Assembly: GCF_025244865.1 (NCBI RefSeq)
Contig: NZ_CP104272.1
Span: 434,001 to 498,000, forward strand
Length of the DNA: 64,000 nt
Direction: 5' to 3'
DNA from: Arthrobacter sp. zg-Y1110
Lineage (GTDB): Bacteria; Actinomycetota; Actinomycetes; Actinomycetales; Micrococcaceae
Both the position numbers and the translations under genes were made by a program. This document shows, piece after piece, positions 25,607 through 33,971 of the stretch. How positions within the stretch are numbered: position 1 is the first letter of the stretch; the number at the start of each line of letters is the position of its first letter. Below the pieces are notes generated by a model. That model saw only the letters and a list, made by a program, of their open reading frames with translations. It ran no database searches and was not told the DNA's origin.

Positions 25607-26749
25607 TTACAACAGGCTCAGGGCCATCGCTTCGATGGCCAGCAGCGGTGCCACATTAGTGGTCACCAGGCGGCGGCGCACGGTGTTGATCTCCTCCATG
25701 CGCATCAGCGTCTGTTCCGGGGAGCCGTACGCGGCAAACTCGTCCAGTTCCCGGCGGAGTCCCTCGTTCACAAGGGGACCGGCGCTGCCCAGCTGGATCA
25801 TCAGCACGTCGCGGTAAAAGGAGAGCAGGTCAGTCAGCGCCCGGTCGAAGTAATCGTTCTTGGACCGCTTGGCCCGGCGCACCTGGTCTTCCTCGAGCCG
25901 TTTCACCTGGCTGCGCAGCGACGGCGGCAGGGTTCCGGTGGCGGGCGCGCCCAGGGAGGCGAGCAACGCTTCCTTCTCCGCGGCGTCCCGCTGTTCAAAG
26001 GAACTGGTGGCTTCCGCTTCGGCCAGGGCCACGAGGTCCGCCGCAGCCTTCATGGCTCCGGAGACATTGCGCAGCGACAGCGGCAGCCGCACGATACTCT
26101 CGCGGCGCTGCCGTGCGCCTTCGTCGGTGGCCAGGCGCTTGGCGACGCCGATGTGGCTCTGCGCGGCCCTCGCAGCATTGAGGGCCACGTCCGGTTCGAT
26201 GTTGTCCCGCCGGATCAGCAGTTCCGCTACATCCTCAACCGGCGGCAGCCGCAGCCCTACCGGGCGGCACCTGGACCGGATGGTGACGAGGACATCACCG
26301 GGGCTCGGGGCGCAGAGCAGCCAGATGGTGCGCGGCGGCGGCTCTTCAATGGCTTTGAGCAGCACGTTGGTGCTGCGCTCCTGCATCCGGTCCGCGTCTT
26401 CCACGATGATGACGCGCCAGCGGCCGGTGGACGGCTTGTCCTGGGCCTTCCGGACCAGTTCGCGGGCCTCATCGATGCTGATGGTGACCTTCTCCGTGGT
26501 GACGGAGGCGACGTCGGCGTGCGAGCCGGCCAGCACGGTCCGGCAGGCCTTGCACTCGCCGCAGCCCCGAAGCGCCGGGTCCTGTTGTTCGCAGACCAGT
26601 GCGGCGGCAAAGGCGCGGGCGGCATTGGAGCGGCCGGAACCGGGCGGGCCGGTGAACAGCCAGGCATGGTTGGGCCGGGCGTCTGCGGCACCGCGGCGCA
26701 ACTGGGCCACCACAGGATCCTGCCCCTGCAGGTCATCCCACACGCTCAC
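25607..26749 (-). CDS. holB: DNA polymerase III subunit delta'
   Basis: The delta' subunit is part of the clamp loader that places the sliding clamp on DNA. The 380-residue protein has an AAA+ fold with a modified P-loop (GPPGSGRS, Arg in place of Lys), a four-Cys zinc module (CGECKAC with an upstream Cys), VIIVEDADRMQ and the IRSRCRPVGL element. The altered P-loop is usual for delta', which does not hydrolyse ATP. GTG start overlaps the tmk stop (GTGA). Confidence 0.93.
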   Translation of the reverse strand: MSVWDDLQGQDPVVAQLRRGAADARPNHAWLFTGPPGSGRSNAARAFAAALVCEQQDPALRGCGECKACRTVLAGSHADVASVTTEKVTISIDEARELVRKAQDKPSTGRWRVIIVEDADRMQERSTNVLLKAIEEPPPRTIWLLCAPSPGDVLVTIRSRCRPVGLRLPPVEDVAELLIRRDNIEPDVALNAARAAQSHIGVAKRLATDEGARQRRESIVRLPLSLRNVSGAMKAAADLVALAEAEATSSFEQRDAAEKEALLASLGAPATGTLPPSLRSQVKRLEEDQVRRAKRSKNDYFDRALTDLLSFYRDVLMIQLGSAGPLVNEGLRRELDEFAAYGSPEQTLMRMEEINTVRRRLVTTNVAPLLAIEAMALSLL

Positions 26750-27393
26750 GGCAGCAGCTTTTCCACGCGCCGCAGGATGGTTTCGGCCAGTTCGTCCATG
26801 GGACGGCCGGCGTCGAGCACCAGGTAGCGCCCGGGGGCTGCCTGTGCGGCCTCAAGGAACGCCAGGCGGATCTGCAGGTGGAAGGCATCCGGTTCGGACT
26901 CGAGCCGGTCCTCGGCGGCATCGCCGGCGGTCCGGCGGTCCCGGCCGCGTTCGGGATCGACGTCGAGCAGGACGGTGAGGTCCGGCTCCAAGCCTCCGGT
27001 GGCCCAGTGATTCAGTGTTCGGACAGCGTCCGTGCCGAGCTGCCGGCCGGCGCCCTGGTACGCAATGGAACTGTCGACATAGCGGTCGCAGACCACCACG
27101 GTTCCGGCGGCGAGCGCCGGCTCGATGACCTGCTGGACGTGTGCGGCACGGGAGGCAGCGAAGATCAGCGCCTCGGTGCGTGCGTCGATCTCGCCGTTGC
27201 CGTGTTCAAGGACCAGCGCGCGCAGCTGCTCGCCTACGGGGGTGCCGCCTGGTTCACGGGTGCGCAGGACCGTACGGCCGGTCTCCTGCAGTGCGGCGGC
27301 CAGCCGCTGCGCCTGGGTGGATTTCCCGGCGCCGTCTCCGCCCTCCATGGCAATGAACAGGCCGCGGGTTTCGGGGGGATTAGAATTGCTCAC
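26746..27393 (-). CDS. tmk: Thymidylate kinase
   Basis: Phosphorylates dTMP to dTDP. The 215-residue protein has the P-loop EGGDGAGKST (about 17-26), TREPGGTPVGEQLR, the DRYVDSSIAYQG motif and a lid with basic residues (PERGRDRR). It starts with GTG at 27393; TAGGCT on the minus strand at 27405-27400 lies 6 nt before it, so the mRNA is probably leaderless. It forms an operon with holB. Confidence 0.96.
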   Translation of the reverse strand: MSNSNPPETRGLFIAMEGGDGAGKSTQAQRLAAALQETGRTVLRTREPGGTPVGEQLRALVLEHGNGEIDARTEALIFAASRAAHVQQVIEPALAAGTVVVCDRYVDSSIAYQGAGRQLGTDAVRTLNHWATGGLEPDLTVLLDVDPERGRDRRTAGDAAEDRLESEPDAFHLQIRLAFLEAAQAAPGRYLVLDAGRPMDELAETILRRVEKLLP

Positions 27394-27504
27394 CCGCCTA
27401 GCCTACCTAGTCCGGCTGGGAGCCCGGTGCGGCGGGCGAACGGTCACGGACACCCTTCGCCGGCACCGGCCGGCCGGCCCGTCCGGCGGTCTAGGCTGTT
27501 CCTT

Positions 27505-28650
27505 ATGAGCCACATCCCGCCGCATGGGCACGCCGTTTCCCCCGATACCCTCGTTGTCTCCGCGGGCCGCCCTCCCCGCGAGCATGATGCCCCGGTGAAT
27601 CCGCCCATCGTGCTGTCCTCCACCTACTTCGGCTCGGGCACGCCCGTTCCGGGGGAGCGCGGCTACGGCCGGTACTCCAACCCCACCTGGGATCCCTTCG
27701 AACAGGCGCTCGCCGAGCTCGAAGGGGCTGACCTTCCCGCATTGGTCTTCGGCTCCGGGCTGGCGTCCGTAATGGCCGCCCTGTCCCTGGTTCCCGCCGG
27801 CGGTGTGGTGGTGATGCCGCGGCACAGCTACCAGGGATCATTGCTGCTGGCAGCGGAGGAGGCAGCGAACGGCCGGTTTTCCGTGCGCACCGTGGATATC
27901 GCCGAAACCCAGGACGTCATAGCGCAGCTCGACGGCGCCTCGCTGCTCTGGGTGGAGAGCCCCACCAATCCCATGCTGGAGGTTGCCGACATCGCGGCGC
28001 TGGCCGAGGCCGCGCACGCTGCCGGTGCTCTGGTGGTAGCGGACAACACGTTCTCGACGCCGCTGGTGACGCGGCCCCTGGAACTGGGAGCCGACGTCGT
28101 CGTCCACTCGGTGACGAAATACCTGGCCGGGCACTCCGACGTCGTCCTGGGAGCAGCCGTGACGTCCGACCCCGACCTGAGGGACCGCATGCTCCGGTAC
28201 CGCTCGCTGCACGGAGCGGTGGCCGGGCCGTTCGAAGTGTGGCTGGCGCTGCGCGGCCTTCGCACACTGGCCCTGCGGATGGAGCGCTCGCAGGCCACCG
28301 CCATGGAACTTGCCCGCCGGCTGCAGGCACTTCCGCAGGTGGAAAACGTGCGTTATCCGGGCCTGCCCGGGGACCCGGGGCACCGCCGTGCCGCAGCGCA
28401 GATGTCGGGCTTTGGGTCCGTCCTGTGCATCGAAGTTGCCGGCGGAGCCGCCGCGGCGGAGAAGGTCGCAGAAACCGTGGAACTGTGGCTGCCGGCCACC
28501 TCGCTCGGCGGCGTGGAGTCGCTGATCGAACGGCGGCGCCGCCAGCCCGGGGAACCGCACACCGTTCCGGAGGGGCTGCTGCGGCTTTCCGTCGGCATCG
28601 AGAATGTTGACGACCTCTGGAGGGACCTAGAGCGGGCACTTACACGGTAG
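27505..28650 (+). CDS. Trans-sulfuration PLP enzyme (cystathionine gamma-synthase/lyase-like)
   Basis: A 381-residue member of the Cys/Met metabolism PLP family. It has the phosphate-binding region VFGSGLASVMAAL, the tyrosine region (YGRYSNPTWDPFE), the ADNTFSTPLVTRPLELGAD signature and the PLP lysine Lys205 in HSVTKYLAGHSD. It makes or cleaves cystathionine or a related thioether; family sequence alone does not settle synthase or lyase. ATG 27505 follows TAGGCT at 27492-27497, so a leaderless mRNA is likely; the frame open further upstream overlaps tmk on the other strand. Confidence 0.88.
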   Translation: MSHIPPHGHAVSPDTLVVSAGRPPREHDAPVNPPIVLSSTYFGSGTPVPGERGYGRYSNPTWDPFEQALAELEGADLPALVFGSGLASVMAALSLVPAGGVVVMPRHSYQGSLLLAAEEAANGRFSVRTVDIAETQDVIAQLDGASLLWVESPTNPMLEVADIAALAEAAHAAGALVVADNTFSTPLVTRPLELGADVVVHSVTKYLAGHSDVVLGAAVTSDPDLRDRMLRYRSLHGAVAGPFEVWLALRGLRTLALRMERSQATAMELARRLQALPQVENVRYPGLPGDPGHRRAAAQMSGFGSVLCIEVAGGAAAAEKVAETVELWLPATSLGGVESLIERRRRQPGEPHTVPEGLLRLSVGIENVDDLWRDLERALTR

Positions 28651-28659
28651 GCTAGCGCT

Positions 28660-28992
28660 GTGGCCCTAATGATCATGATTCAGTACTACCTCTACCTGGC
28701 GCTCGGCATAGTGGCGCTGGGCATTGAGCTCTGGGCGCTGCTGGACTGTGCGCGGCGCAAGCCCGCCGATTTTGAGCGTGCCTACAAGCGGACCAAGGGA
28801 TTCTGGCTGGGCCTCACGGGCGGAGCAGCCGCCGTCGGCGTGCTGTCTGCACTGGTGCCGTCACTGAGCCTGATCCTGTTCCAGCTGGCAGCCGTGATTG
28901 CTGCCTGCGTGTACCTCGCGGATGTGAAGCCTGCCATTGGCAGCTCCCGCGGCCGCGGCAACAGCAACCAGGGCCCGTACGGCCCCTGGTAG
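28660..28992 (+). CDS. Small membrane protein, DUF2516-type
   Basis: A 110-residue protein with three hydrophobic helices (about 8-30, 48-66, 70-88) and a polar tail SSRGRGNSNQGPYGPW. The pattern LDCARRKPADFERAYKRTKGFWLG fits the actinobacterial DUF2516 family, whose role is unknown. GTG at 28660 lies 6 nt after TAGGCT (28648-28653); ATG at 28669 or 28675 is an alternative. Confidence 0.75.
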   Translation: MALMIMIQYYLYLALGIVALGIELWALLDCARRKPADFERAYKRTKGFWLGLTGGAAAVGVLSALVPSLSLILFQLAAVIAACVYLADVKPAIGSSRGRGNSNQGPYGPW

Positions 28993-29016
28993 CCACCGAT
29001 AAACCGCTGACTTTTA

Positions 29017-29057
29017 GTCCGCCCCGGACCGCCCCTTCCAGGGTTGTCCGGGCGGAC
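29017..29057. terminator. Hairpin between convergent genes
   Basis: GTCCGCCCCGGAC (29017-29029) pairs with GTCCGGGCGGAC (29046-29057) with one bulged base. No clear T run, but the position between the convergent DUF2516 and methyltransferase genes suits a terminator. Confidence 0.45.
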
Positions 29058-29119
29058 CTCCTTAACCGGCCGTTCGGCTCAGCCGTTCCGGTGGCGAGGT
29101 GACGGTTACGCGGTTGCGG

Positions 29120-29911
29120 TTACGAGGGCCGGACGGCGTCCCAGGCTACGGTAATTTCGCCCAGCCGCCACCGGGACGGCCCGGTCAGCAGCGGTACCCC
29201 GCCTGCCTTCAGCGCGCTGCACATTGCCAGCCAACGATGCCGGTTGCCGTAGGAGGCCATCGGTGCGGCTTCCTCCCACGCCCGGTCCATGGCCTGGAGG
29301 AAAGCATGCACCCGCTCTCCGGGAACGTTGCGGTGGATCAGCGCTTTGGGCAGCCGTTCGGCAACATCGGACGGGCGCTCGAACGCGCCGAACCGCAGCG
29401 AAATGCTCAGCGAAACCGGGCCGGAGGCGTCCAGTTCCACCCACGTGGCACGCCGGCCGATTTCGTCGCAGGTGCCGTCCACGAAAATCCCTCCCGGTGC
29501 CAGCCGCGAGCAGACCATGTCCCAGTGCTGCGCATAGTCCTCCTCCGCGTACTGGCGCAGGACGTTGAAGGCGCGGACCATCACCGGGCGGCGTCCGTCA
29601 ACAGGCAGTTCGAAGCCGCCCTGCCGGAAGCTCAGCCCCTCTCGTTCCAGCGGTTTGGCCGCAAGGACGCGGGCCGGGTCGATTTCAATTCCCATGACTT
29701 CCACATCCGCCCGCACCCGCCCGAGGCGGCCATGGAGTTCGACGGCGGTGGTAGGCGCTGCGCCGTAGCCCAGGTCCACGATCAAGGGATCGGCGGCCTG
29801 CCGCAGACGCCACCGTGCCGGTCCCGCCAGCCAGCGGTCCACCCGCCGGAGCCGATTGGGGTTTGTAGTGCCCCTGGTCACAGTTCCTACGGGTCTTAGC
29901 GGTTTTTGCAC
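29120..29911 (-). CDS. Class I SAM-dependent methyltransferase
   Basis: A protein of about 263 residues with the SAM-binding motif I IVDLGYGAAPTTAVEL, an acidic motif II region VMGIEIDPARVLAA, and RPVMVRAFNVLRQYAEEDY and RLAPGGIFVDGTCDEIGRR further on. The methylated substrate is not known. Two GTG codons stand at 29914 and 29911 (minus strand); TAGCAT on the minus strand lies 6 nt before the second, so a leaderless start at 29911 is preferred, 29914 is possible. Confidence 0.8.
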   Translation of the reverse strand: MQKPLRPVGTVTRGTTNPNRLRRVDRWLAGPARWRLRQAADPLIVDLGYGAAPTTAVELHGRLGRVRADVEVMGIEIDPARVLAAKPLEREGLSFRQGGFELPVDGRRPVMVRAFNVLRQYAEEDYAQHWDMVCSRLAPGGIFVDGTCDEIGRRATWVELDASGPVSLSISLRFGAFERPSDVAERLPKALIHRNVPGERVHAFLQAMDRAWEEAAPMASYGNRHRWLAMCSALKAGGVPLLTGPSRWRLGEITVAWDAVRPS

Positions 29912-30088
29912 CACACAATGCTAGCGGGCGCAAGGGGATGCCCCTGACCGCGGGAAGGTCGGAAGCCGTCGGGTGCCGGTTCACCGCTGGGGGCGGGGGT
30001 CGGGAGCGGGGTGCGTTCTGGGAGCGGGGCCGGGGTGCCGGTCCGGGAGCAGGGCTGAGGTCGGGCTGAGTCGCCGCTTGCGGACAGA

Positions 30089-30160
30089 GGATCCCACCCT
30101 ATGGTGCGGCTGTGGCCAAAGGGGTCCCAATAGAATCACCAGCACCACCCAGTGGGATCC
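30089..30160. repeat. Imperfect dyad with two-part arms
   Basis: Left arm GGATCCCAC-N5-GGTGC (30089-30107), right arm GCACC-N5-GTGGGATCC (30142-30160). The equal 5-nt gaps in both arms make chance less likely. Confidence 0.6.
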
Positions 30161-30186
30161 TGTGCGGGCCGCCCGGAAGATTCACC

Positions 30187-30272
30187 GGGCGGGATCGATC
30201 TACTGAGCAGGTAACGGGCTCATGGCCGCCGGATGCCCCCGTTATCTGCTCAGTAGATTCCGGGCCCCGCCC
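30187..30272. repeat. Large intergenic palindrome before gpm
   Basis: A 21-nt arm (30198-30218) pairs with 30238-30258 with a single G-U type mismatch around a 19-nt loop; an outer GGGCGGG/CCCGCCC pair (30187-30193, 30266-30272) extends the stem after a bulge. No T run, and it is upstream of, not downstream from, genes on both sides. Confidence 0.75.
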
Positions 30273-30334
30273 ATCTGCCCGGCCAAACCGCCGTCGCCCT
30301 CCCTGCGCGGTACGCACTCCGATACCATGCTTAT

Positions 30335-31087
30335 ATGACCTACAAACTGATCCTTCTGCGCCACGGGCAGAGTGAATGGAATGAAAAGAACCTCTTCACG
30401 GGCTGGGTGGACGTGGATCTGACCGACCTCGGACGTGAGGAAGCCATCCGCGGCGGGCAGCTGCTGGTTGAGAACAACATTCTCCCGGACATCCTCTACA
30501 CCTCCCGGCTCCAGCGGGCCATCAACACGGCGAACCTGGCCCTGGGCGCGGCCGACCGCATCTGGATCGACGTCAAGCGCAGCTGGCGCCTGAACGAGCG
30601 GCACTACGGCGCACTGCAGGGCAAGGACAAGGCCCAGACCCTGGCCGAGTACGGCGAGGAACAGTTCATGCTCTGGCGCCGTTCCTACGACACCCCGCCG
30701 CCGCCCCTGCCGGACGACAGCGACTTCTCCCAGGCCCACGATCCCCGTTACGCGGATCTGGCCGCCGACGAACTGCCGCGCACCGAGTGCCTCAAGGACG
30801 TCCTGGAACGGTTCCTGCCGTACTGGGAGTCGGACATCTCCAAGGACATCCGTACCGGCAAGACGGTGATGATTGCCGCGCACGGCAACTCCCTGCGTGC
30901 GCTGGTCAAGCATCTGGACGGGATCAGCGACGCCGATATCGCCGCCGTCAACATCCCCACCGGTATCCCGCTGGTGTACGAACTCGACGAGGACCTGAAG
31001 CCGGTCAAGGCCGGCGGCACCTACCTCGATCCCGAGGCCGCCGCCGCTTCCATCAAGGCCGTGGCGAACCAGGGTAAGAAGAAGTAG
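30335..31087 (+). CDS. gpmA: 2,3-bisphosphoglycerate-dependent phosphoglycerate mutase
   Basis: Interconverts 3- and 2-phosphoglycerate in glycolysis and gluconeogenesis. The 250-residue protein has the phospho-His motif [18 protein letters not shown] with His10, the [10 protein letters not shown] and [12 protein letters not shown] segments, and the second catalytic region [16 protein letters not shown]. Length is normal. ATG 30335 is 5 nt after TACCAT, so the transcript is probably leaderless. Confidence 0.97.
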   Translation: MTYKLILLRHGQSEWNEKNLFTGWVDVDLTDLGREEAIRGGQLLVENNILPDILYTSRLQRAINTANLALGAADRIWIDVKRSWRLNERHYGALQGKDKAQTLAEYGEEQFMLWRRSYDTPPPPLPDDSDFSQAHDPRYADLAADELPRTECLKDVLERFLPYWESDISKDIRTGKTVMIAAHGNSLRALVKHLDGISDADIAAVNIPTGIPLVYELDEDLKPVKAGGTYLDPEAAAASIKAVANQGKKK

Positions 31088-31122
31088 CACCTGCGGCCGG
31101 TGGCATTGGTCCCGGTCGTAGG

Positions 31123-31154
31123 AAAGGGCGGTCCCCAAGTGGGGACCGCCCTTT
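31123..31154. terminator. Bidirectional terminator, gpmA and phoU
   Basis: A 14-bp perfect stem (AAAGGGCGGTCCCC with GGGGACCGCCCTTT) and AAGT loop, then TT on the + strand (TTTTA); the A run on the other side gives T residues for minus-strand transcription from phoU. Confidence 0.9.
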
Positions 31155-31185
31155 TATGTTTCAAGCCGGTGGTGAGTCCCGGACG

Positions 31186-31848
31186 CTACACGCCTGACTC
31201 TGACAGGGGATGCCATTCACCGGTGACGAGGTAGTTGACCTTGCGGGTGACGGAAACCCCGTGGTCCGCAAAGCGCTCGAAGTAGCGGCTGGCGAGGGTC
31301 AGGTCCACCGTGCTGACGGCGGGAACGTTCCAGTCCGGGGAGGCAATGGATTTGAAAACCCCGGCATGCAGTTCGTTGATCCGGCTGTTGGCCTCGTAAA
31401 TGTCCTTGCTCATCTCCAGGTTGCGCGTCTCCAGCAGTTCGGTCAGCTGTTCGGAAATGCGGATGTCCAGCTGCGCCATCTCGCGGAAGGTCTGCACCAT
31501 GTTGTCCGGCACCACGTTGGCCGGGTACCGCAGGCGCGCGAGCTGCGCTATGTGCCGGGCCAGGTCCCCCATGCGTTCCAGCGACGCGCTCATGCGCAGC
31601 GATCCGACGATCATGCGCAGGTCACTGGCCACCGGGCCCTGCAGGGCGAGAACATCGATGGCACGCTCATCCAGGTCATTCTGCAGGAAGTCGATCCGCG
31701 CGTCTGCAGCGATGACATCCTGCGCGAGTTCGATATCGGCGCCTTCAAAGGCGAGCGTGGCTTTGCGCATCGCCTCCGTTACCAGCTGGGATATCTGGGT
31801 CAGTTCTTCACCGATTTGATGAAGCTCGGCCTGGAAAACCTTGCGCAC
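31186..31848 (-). CDS. phoU: Phosphate uptake regulator PhoU
   Basis: PhoU restrains the phosphate two-component system and Pst transporter when phosphate is plentiful. The 220-residue protein is made of two three-helix repeats (about 1-110 and 115-215) with the E/D-containing motifs RMGDLARHIAQLA and RYFERFADHGVSVTRKV that bind metal ions. GTG start at 31848 (minus) after GAGAGGACCC. Divergent from senX3 across a region with PHO-box-like repeats. Confidence 0.95.
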   Translation of the reverse strand: MRKVFQAELHQIGEELTQISQLVTEAMRKATLAFEGADIELAQDVIAADARIDFLQNDLDERAIDVLALQGPVASDLRMIVGSLRMSASLERMGDLARHIAQLARLRYPANVVPDNMVQTFREMAQLDIRISEQLTELLETRNLEMSKDIYEANSRINELHAGVFKSIASPDWNVPAVSTVDLTLASRYFERFADHGVSVTRKVNYLVTGEWHPLSESGV

Positions 31849-31947
31849 TGAAGGGTCCTCTCAAAAGCGGGTGGATCGTATGGGATCTGCGGAACGGGTG
31901 CGGCCCGGCGCTTCCTGCGCCTACGGCTGCTCCTGCAGGATGTCAGC

Positions 31948-31991
31948 CGCGGGTGAACCACACTGGCCCCTTAGATGAACGTTAGTTTAAC
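31948..31991 (-). promoter_or_regulatory. PHO-box-like array of 11-bp direct repeats
   Basis: Read on the minus strand, 11-nt units begin GTTAAACTAAC (31991-31981), GTTCATCTAAG (31980-31970), then a degenerate unit (31969-31959), then GTTCACCCGCG (31958-31948). Actinobacterial PhoP/RegX3 boxes consist of GTTCA-type 11-bp repeats. The array lies between phoU and senX3, about 100 nt before phoU and 60 nt before senX3, so autoregulation by RegX3 is likely. Confidence 0.65.
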
Positions 31992-32051
31992 GAATGGTCC
32001 AAAGCCACCGGCTTTCCTTCCCGGCCGCGGAGACCGGCCTAAGCTAAGAGA

Positions 32052-33212
32052 GTGAATCCTGTACTGCTGGCCTTGCTGGCCGGCCTCCTCGGCCTGGCTG
32101 TTGGTGCTTTCGGTGTCCTCGCGTACGGGGCCAGCCAGCGCCAGCGGCGGGAGTTGGCCGAGATCTCCGAGCCGACGGTCCCCGAGGGTGCTGCCGAGGT
32201 GCTCGGCGTCATTGGGCGCGCCTACATTGTTGCCGATGCCATTGACGGCGTTGTCCGGGCCAGCCCCGGTGCCTACGCGTTCGGCCTGGTCCGCGGGCAC
32301 ACGATCGTCAATGACCGCTTACTGGACCTGTGCGCCAGGGTGCGCCGCGACGGCGTCATCGAGGAGGCCAGGCTGGAGCTTCCCCGGGGTCCGCTCGGTG
32401 AAGGGTCCCTCATCCTGCAGGTCCGGGTGGCGACAGTGGGGGAGGAGTATGTGCTGATCCTGGCCGACGACCGGACGGAGATCACCCGCACCGAGGAAGT
32501 CCGCCACGACTTCGTTGCGAATGTTTCCCACGAACTCAAGACGCCGGTGGGTGCCATCTCGCTGCTGTCCGAAGCGCTGGACGACGCCGCAGGCGACGAA
32601 GAAGCGGTCCGCCGGTTCGCCAAAAGGATGCACCGGGAATCCGCCCGCCTCACTGCCCTGGTTCAGGACATCATCGAACTGTCCCGGCTGCAGAGCACTG
32701 ACATCGTGGACCGTGCCAAACCGGTGGACGTGAACCGGATTCTCGAGGACGCCGTCGAGGCCAACCGGCTGAACGCCGAGAGCAAGAACATCGAGGTACT
32801 CGTGGGCGGCAGGTCCGATGCTGCGGTGTACGGCGACGCCCCGATGCTGACCACCGCTTTCCGGAACCTGATCGACAATGCCATCCGCTATTCGCCCGAG
32901 GGCAGCAGAGTGGGGATCGGGCTGCAGTCCCGCAACGGCATGGCCCAGGTGGCCGTAACGGACCAGGGCCCAGGCATAGCTCCCGAAGAACAGGAACGGG
33001 TTTTTGAACGGTTCTACCGGATCGATTCCGCCCGTTCGAGGCACACCGGCGGAACCGGTCTGGGGCTGAGCATCGTCAAACACGTGGTGGCCAACCACGG
33101 TGGCGAGGTGGACCTGTGGTCCCGCCCGGGGCACGGATCCACCTTCACCGTGCGGCTGCCCGAGATGGACGCCGCAGATATCCGCGAATCGAAACAGGGA
33201 GCTACCGCTTGA
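32052..33212 (+). CDS. senX3: Phosphate-responsive sensor histidine kinase SenX3
   Basis: The 386-residue kinase has one N-terminal membrane helix (about 4-26) and no large periplasmic domain, a PAS-like region (about 45-140), the dimerisation/phosphoacceptor motif FVANVSHELKTPVG with His160, and ATPase boxes NLIDNAIRYSPEG, DQGPGIAPEEQERVFERFYR and GGTGLGLSIVKHVV. It pairs with RegX3 downstream. GTG 32052 lies 6 nt after TAAGCT (32040-32045), indicating a leaderless mRNA. Confidence 0.95.
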   Translation: MNPVLLALLAGLLGLAVGAFGVLAYGASQRQRRELAEISEPTVPEGAAEVLGVIGRAYIVADAIDGVVRASPGAYAFGLVRGHTIVNDRLLDLCARVRRDGVIEEARLELPRGPLGEGSLILQVRVATVGEEYVLILADDRTEITRTEEVRHDFVANVSHELKTPVGAISLLSEALDDAAGDEEAVRRFAKRMHRESARLTALVQDIIELSRLQSTDIVDRAKPVDVNRILEDAVEANRLNAESKNIEVLVGGRSDAAVYGDAPMLTTAFRNLIDNAIRYSPEGSRVGIGLQSRNGMAQVAVTDQGPGIAPEEQERVFERFYRIDSARSRHTGGTGLGLSIVKHVVANHGGEVDLWSRPGHGSTFTVRLPEMDAADIRESKQGATA

Positions 33213-33895
33213 CCCGGATTCTGATTGTCGAAGACGAGGAGTCCTTCAGCGATCCCCTCTCCTATCTGCTGGCCAGGGAGGGATTCGACGTTGACGTCGT
33301 GGACAACGGCACCGACGCCGTCGCCGCCTTTGAACAGTCGGGCGCGGACCTGATCCTGCTGGACCTGATGCTGCCCGGGCTCTCCGGCACGGAGGTTTGC
33401 CGCCGGATCCGCCAACGTTCGGATGTCCCGGTTATCATGCTGACCGCACGGGATGCGGAAATCGACAAGGTGGTCGGCCTCGAGATCGGCGCCGATGACT
33501 ACGTCACCAAGCCGTATTCCTCGCGCGAGCTGCTGGCCCGGGTGCGTGCGGTGCTCCGACGCCGGGGGGAAGGAGCGGGAACGGACTTTGCCGGTGCTGC
33601 ACTGGAGGCAGGGCCGGTGCGCATGGACGTTGACCGGCACGTGGTGCAGGTCAACGGCACCAGCGTGCCCTTCCCGCTGAAGGAGTTCGAGCTGCTGGAG
33701 CTGCTCCTGCGGAACTCCGGCCGGGTCCTGACCCGCGGACAACTGATCGAACGGGTCTGGGGCGCGGATTATGTGGGTGACACCAAGACCCTCGATGTCC
33801 ACGTCAAACGGCTGCGGGCAAAGATAGAGGCGGATTCCTCCGCGCCCCGGCACCTGGTGACCGTTCGCGGGCTGGGCTATAAGTTCGAGGCCTGA
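33209..33895 (+). CDS. regX3: Response regulator RegX3 (OmpR/PhoB family)
   Basis: A 228-residue regulator with receiver domain (about 1-115; phosphoacceptor Asp52 in LILLDLMLPG, acidic pocket VEDEE, Lys in YVTKPYSSREL) and a winged-helix DNA-binding domain (FPLKEFELLELLLRNSGRVLTRGQL, TLDVHVKRLRAKIE, VRGLGYKFEA). It controls phosphate genes. The start is a TTG at 33209 with GGGAG before it, overlapping the senX3 stop as TTGA; the longer open frame upstream is in senX3. Confidence 0.95.
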   Translation: MTRILIVEDEESFSDPLSYLLAREGFDVDVVDNGTDAVAAFEQSGADLILLDLMLPGLSGTEVCRRIRQRSDVPVIMLTARDAEIDKVVGLEIGADDYVTKPYSSRELLARVRAVLRRRGEGAGTDFAGAALEAGPVRMDVDRHVVQVNGTSVPFPLKEFELLELLLRNSGRVLTRGQLIERVWGADYVGDTKTLDVHVKRLRAKIEADSSAPRHLVTVRGLGYKFEA

Positions 33896-33913
33896 CCCGG
33901 GGCAGGGCACGAA

Positions 33914-33943
33914 AAAGGGCCGGCGCCGCAGCGCCGGCCCTTT
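33914..33943. terminator. Bidirectional terminator, regX3 and LpqE-like gene
   Basis: AAAGGGCCGGCGC (33914-33926), loop CGCA, GCGCCGGCCCTTT (33931-33943). It stands between the convergent regX3 and lipoprotein genes. Confidence 0.88.
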
Positions 33944-33971
33944 CGGGGTTTTACGGAGATGTCCGGTCTGG

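Larger units (their letters stand above)
29915..30334. other. 420-nt divergent intergenic region
   Basis: No gene is supported here. It holds a G-tract array (29989-30060), an imperfect dyad (30089-30160), a larger dyad (30187-30272) and the likely gpm -10 (TACCAT at 30324-30329, 5 nt before the ATG). See the separate entries. Confidence 0.7.

Noticed and set aside
26640..26680. Arg instead of Lys in the P-loop of HolB, as a sign of a broken gene
   Set aside because: The delta' subunit naturally lacks a working ATPase site; the rest of the protein is intact.
27394..27504. SAM or other riboswitch before the trans-sulfuration gene
   Set aside because: The transcript seems leaderless; there is no room for a leader RNA.
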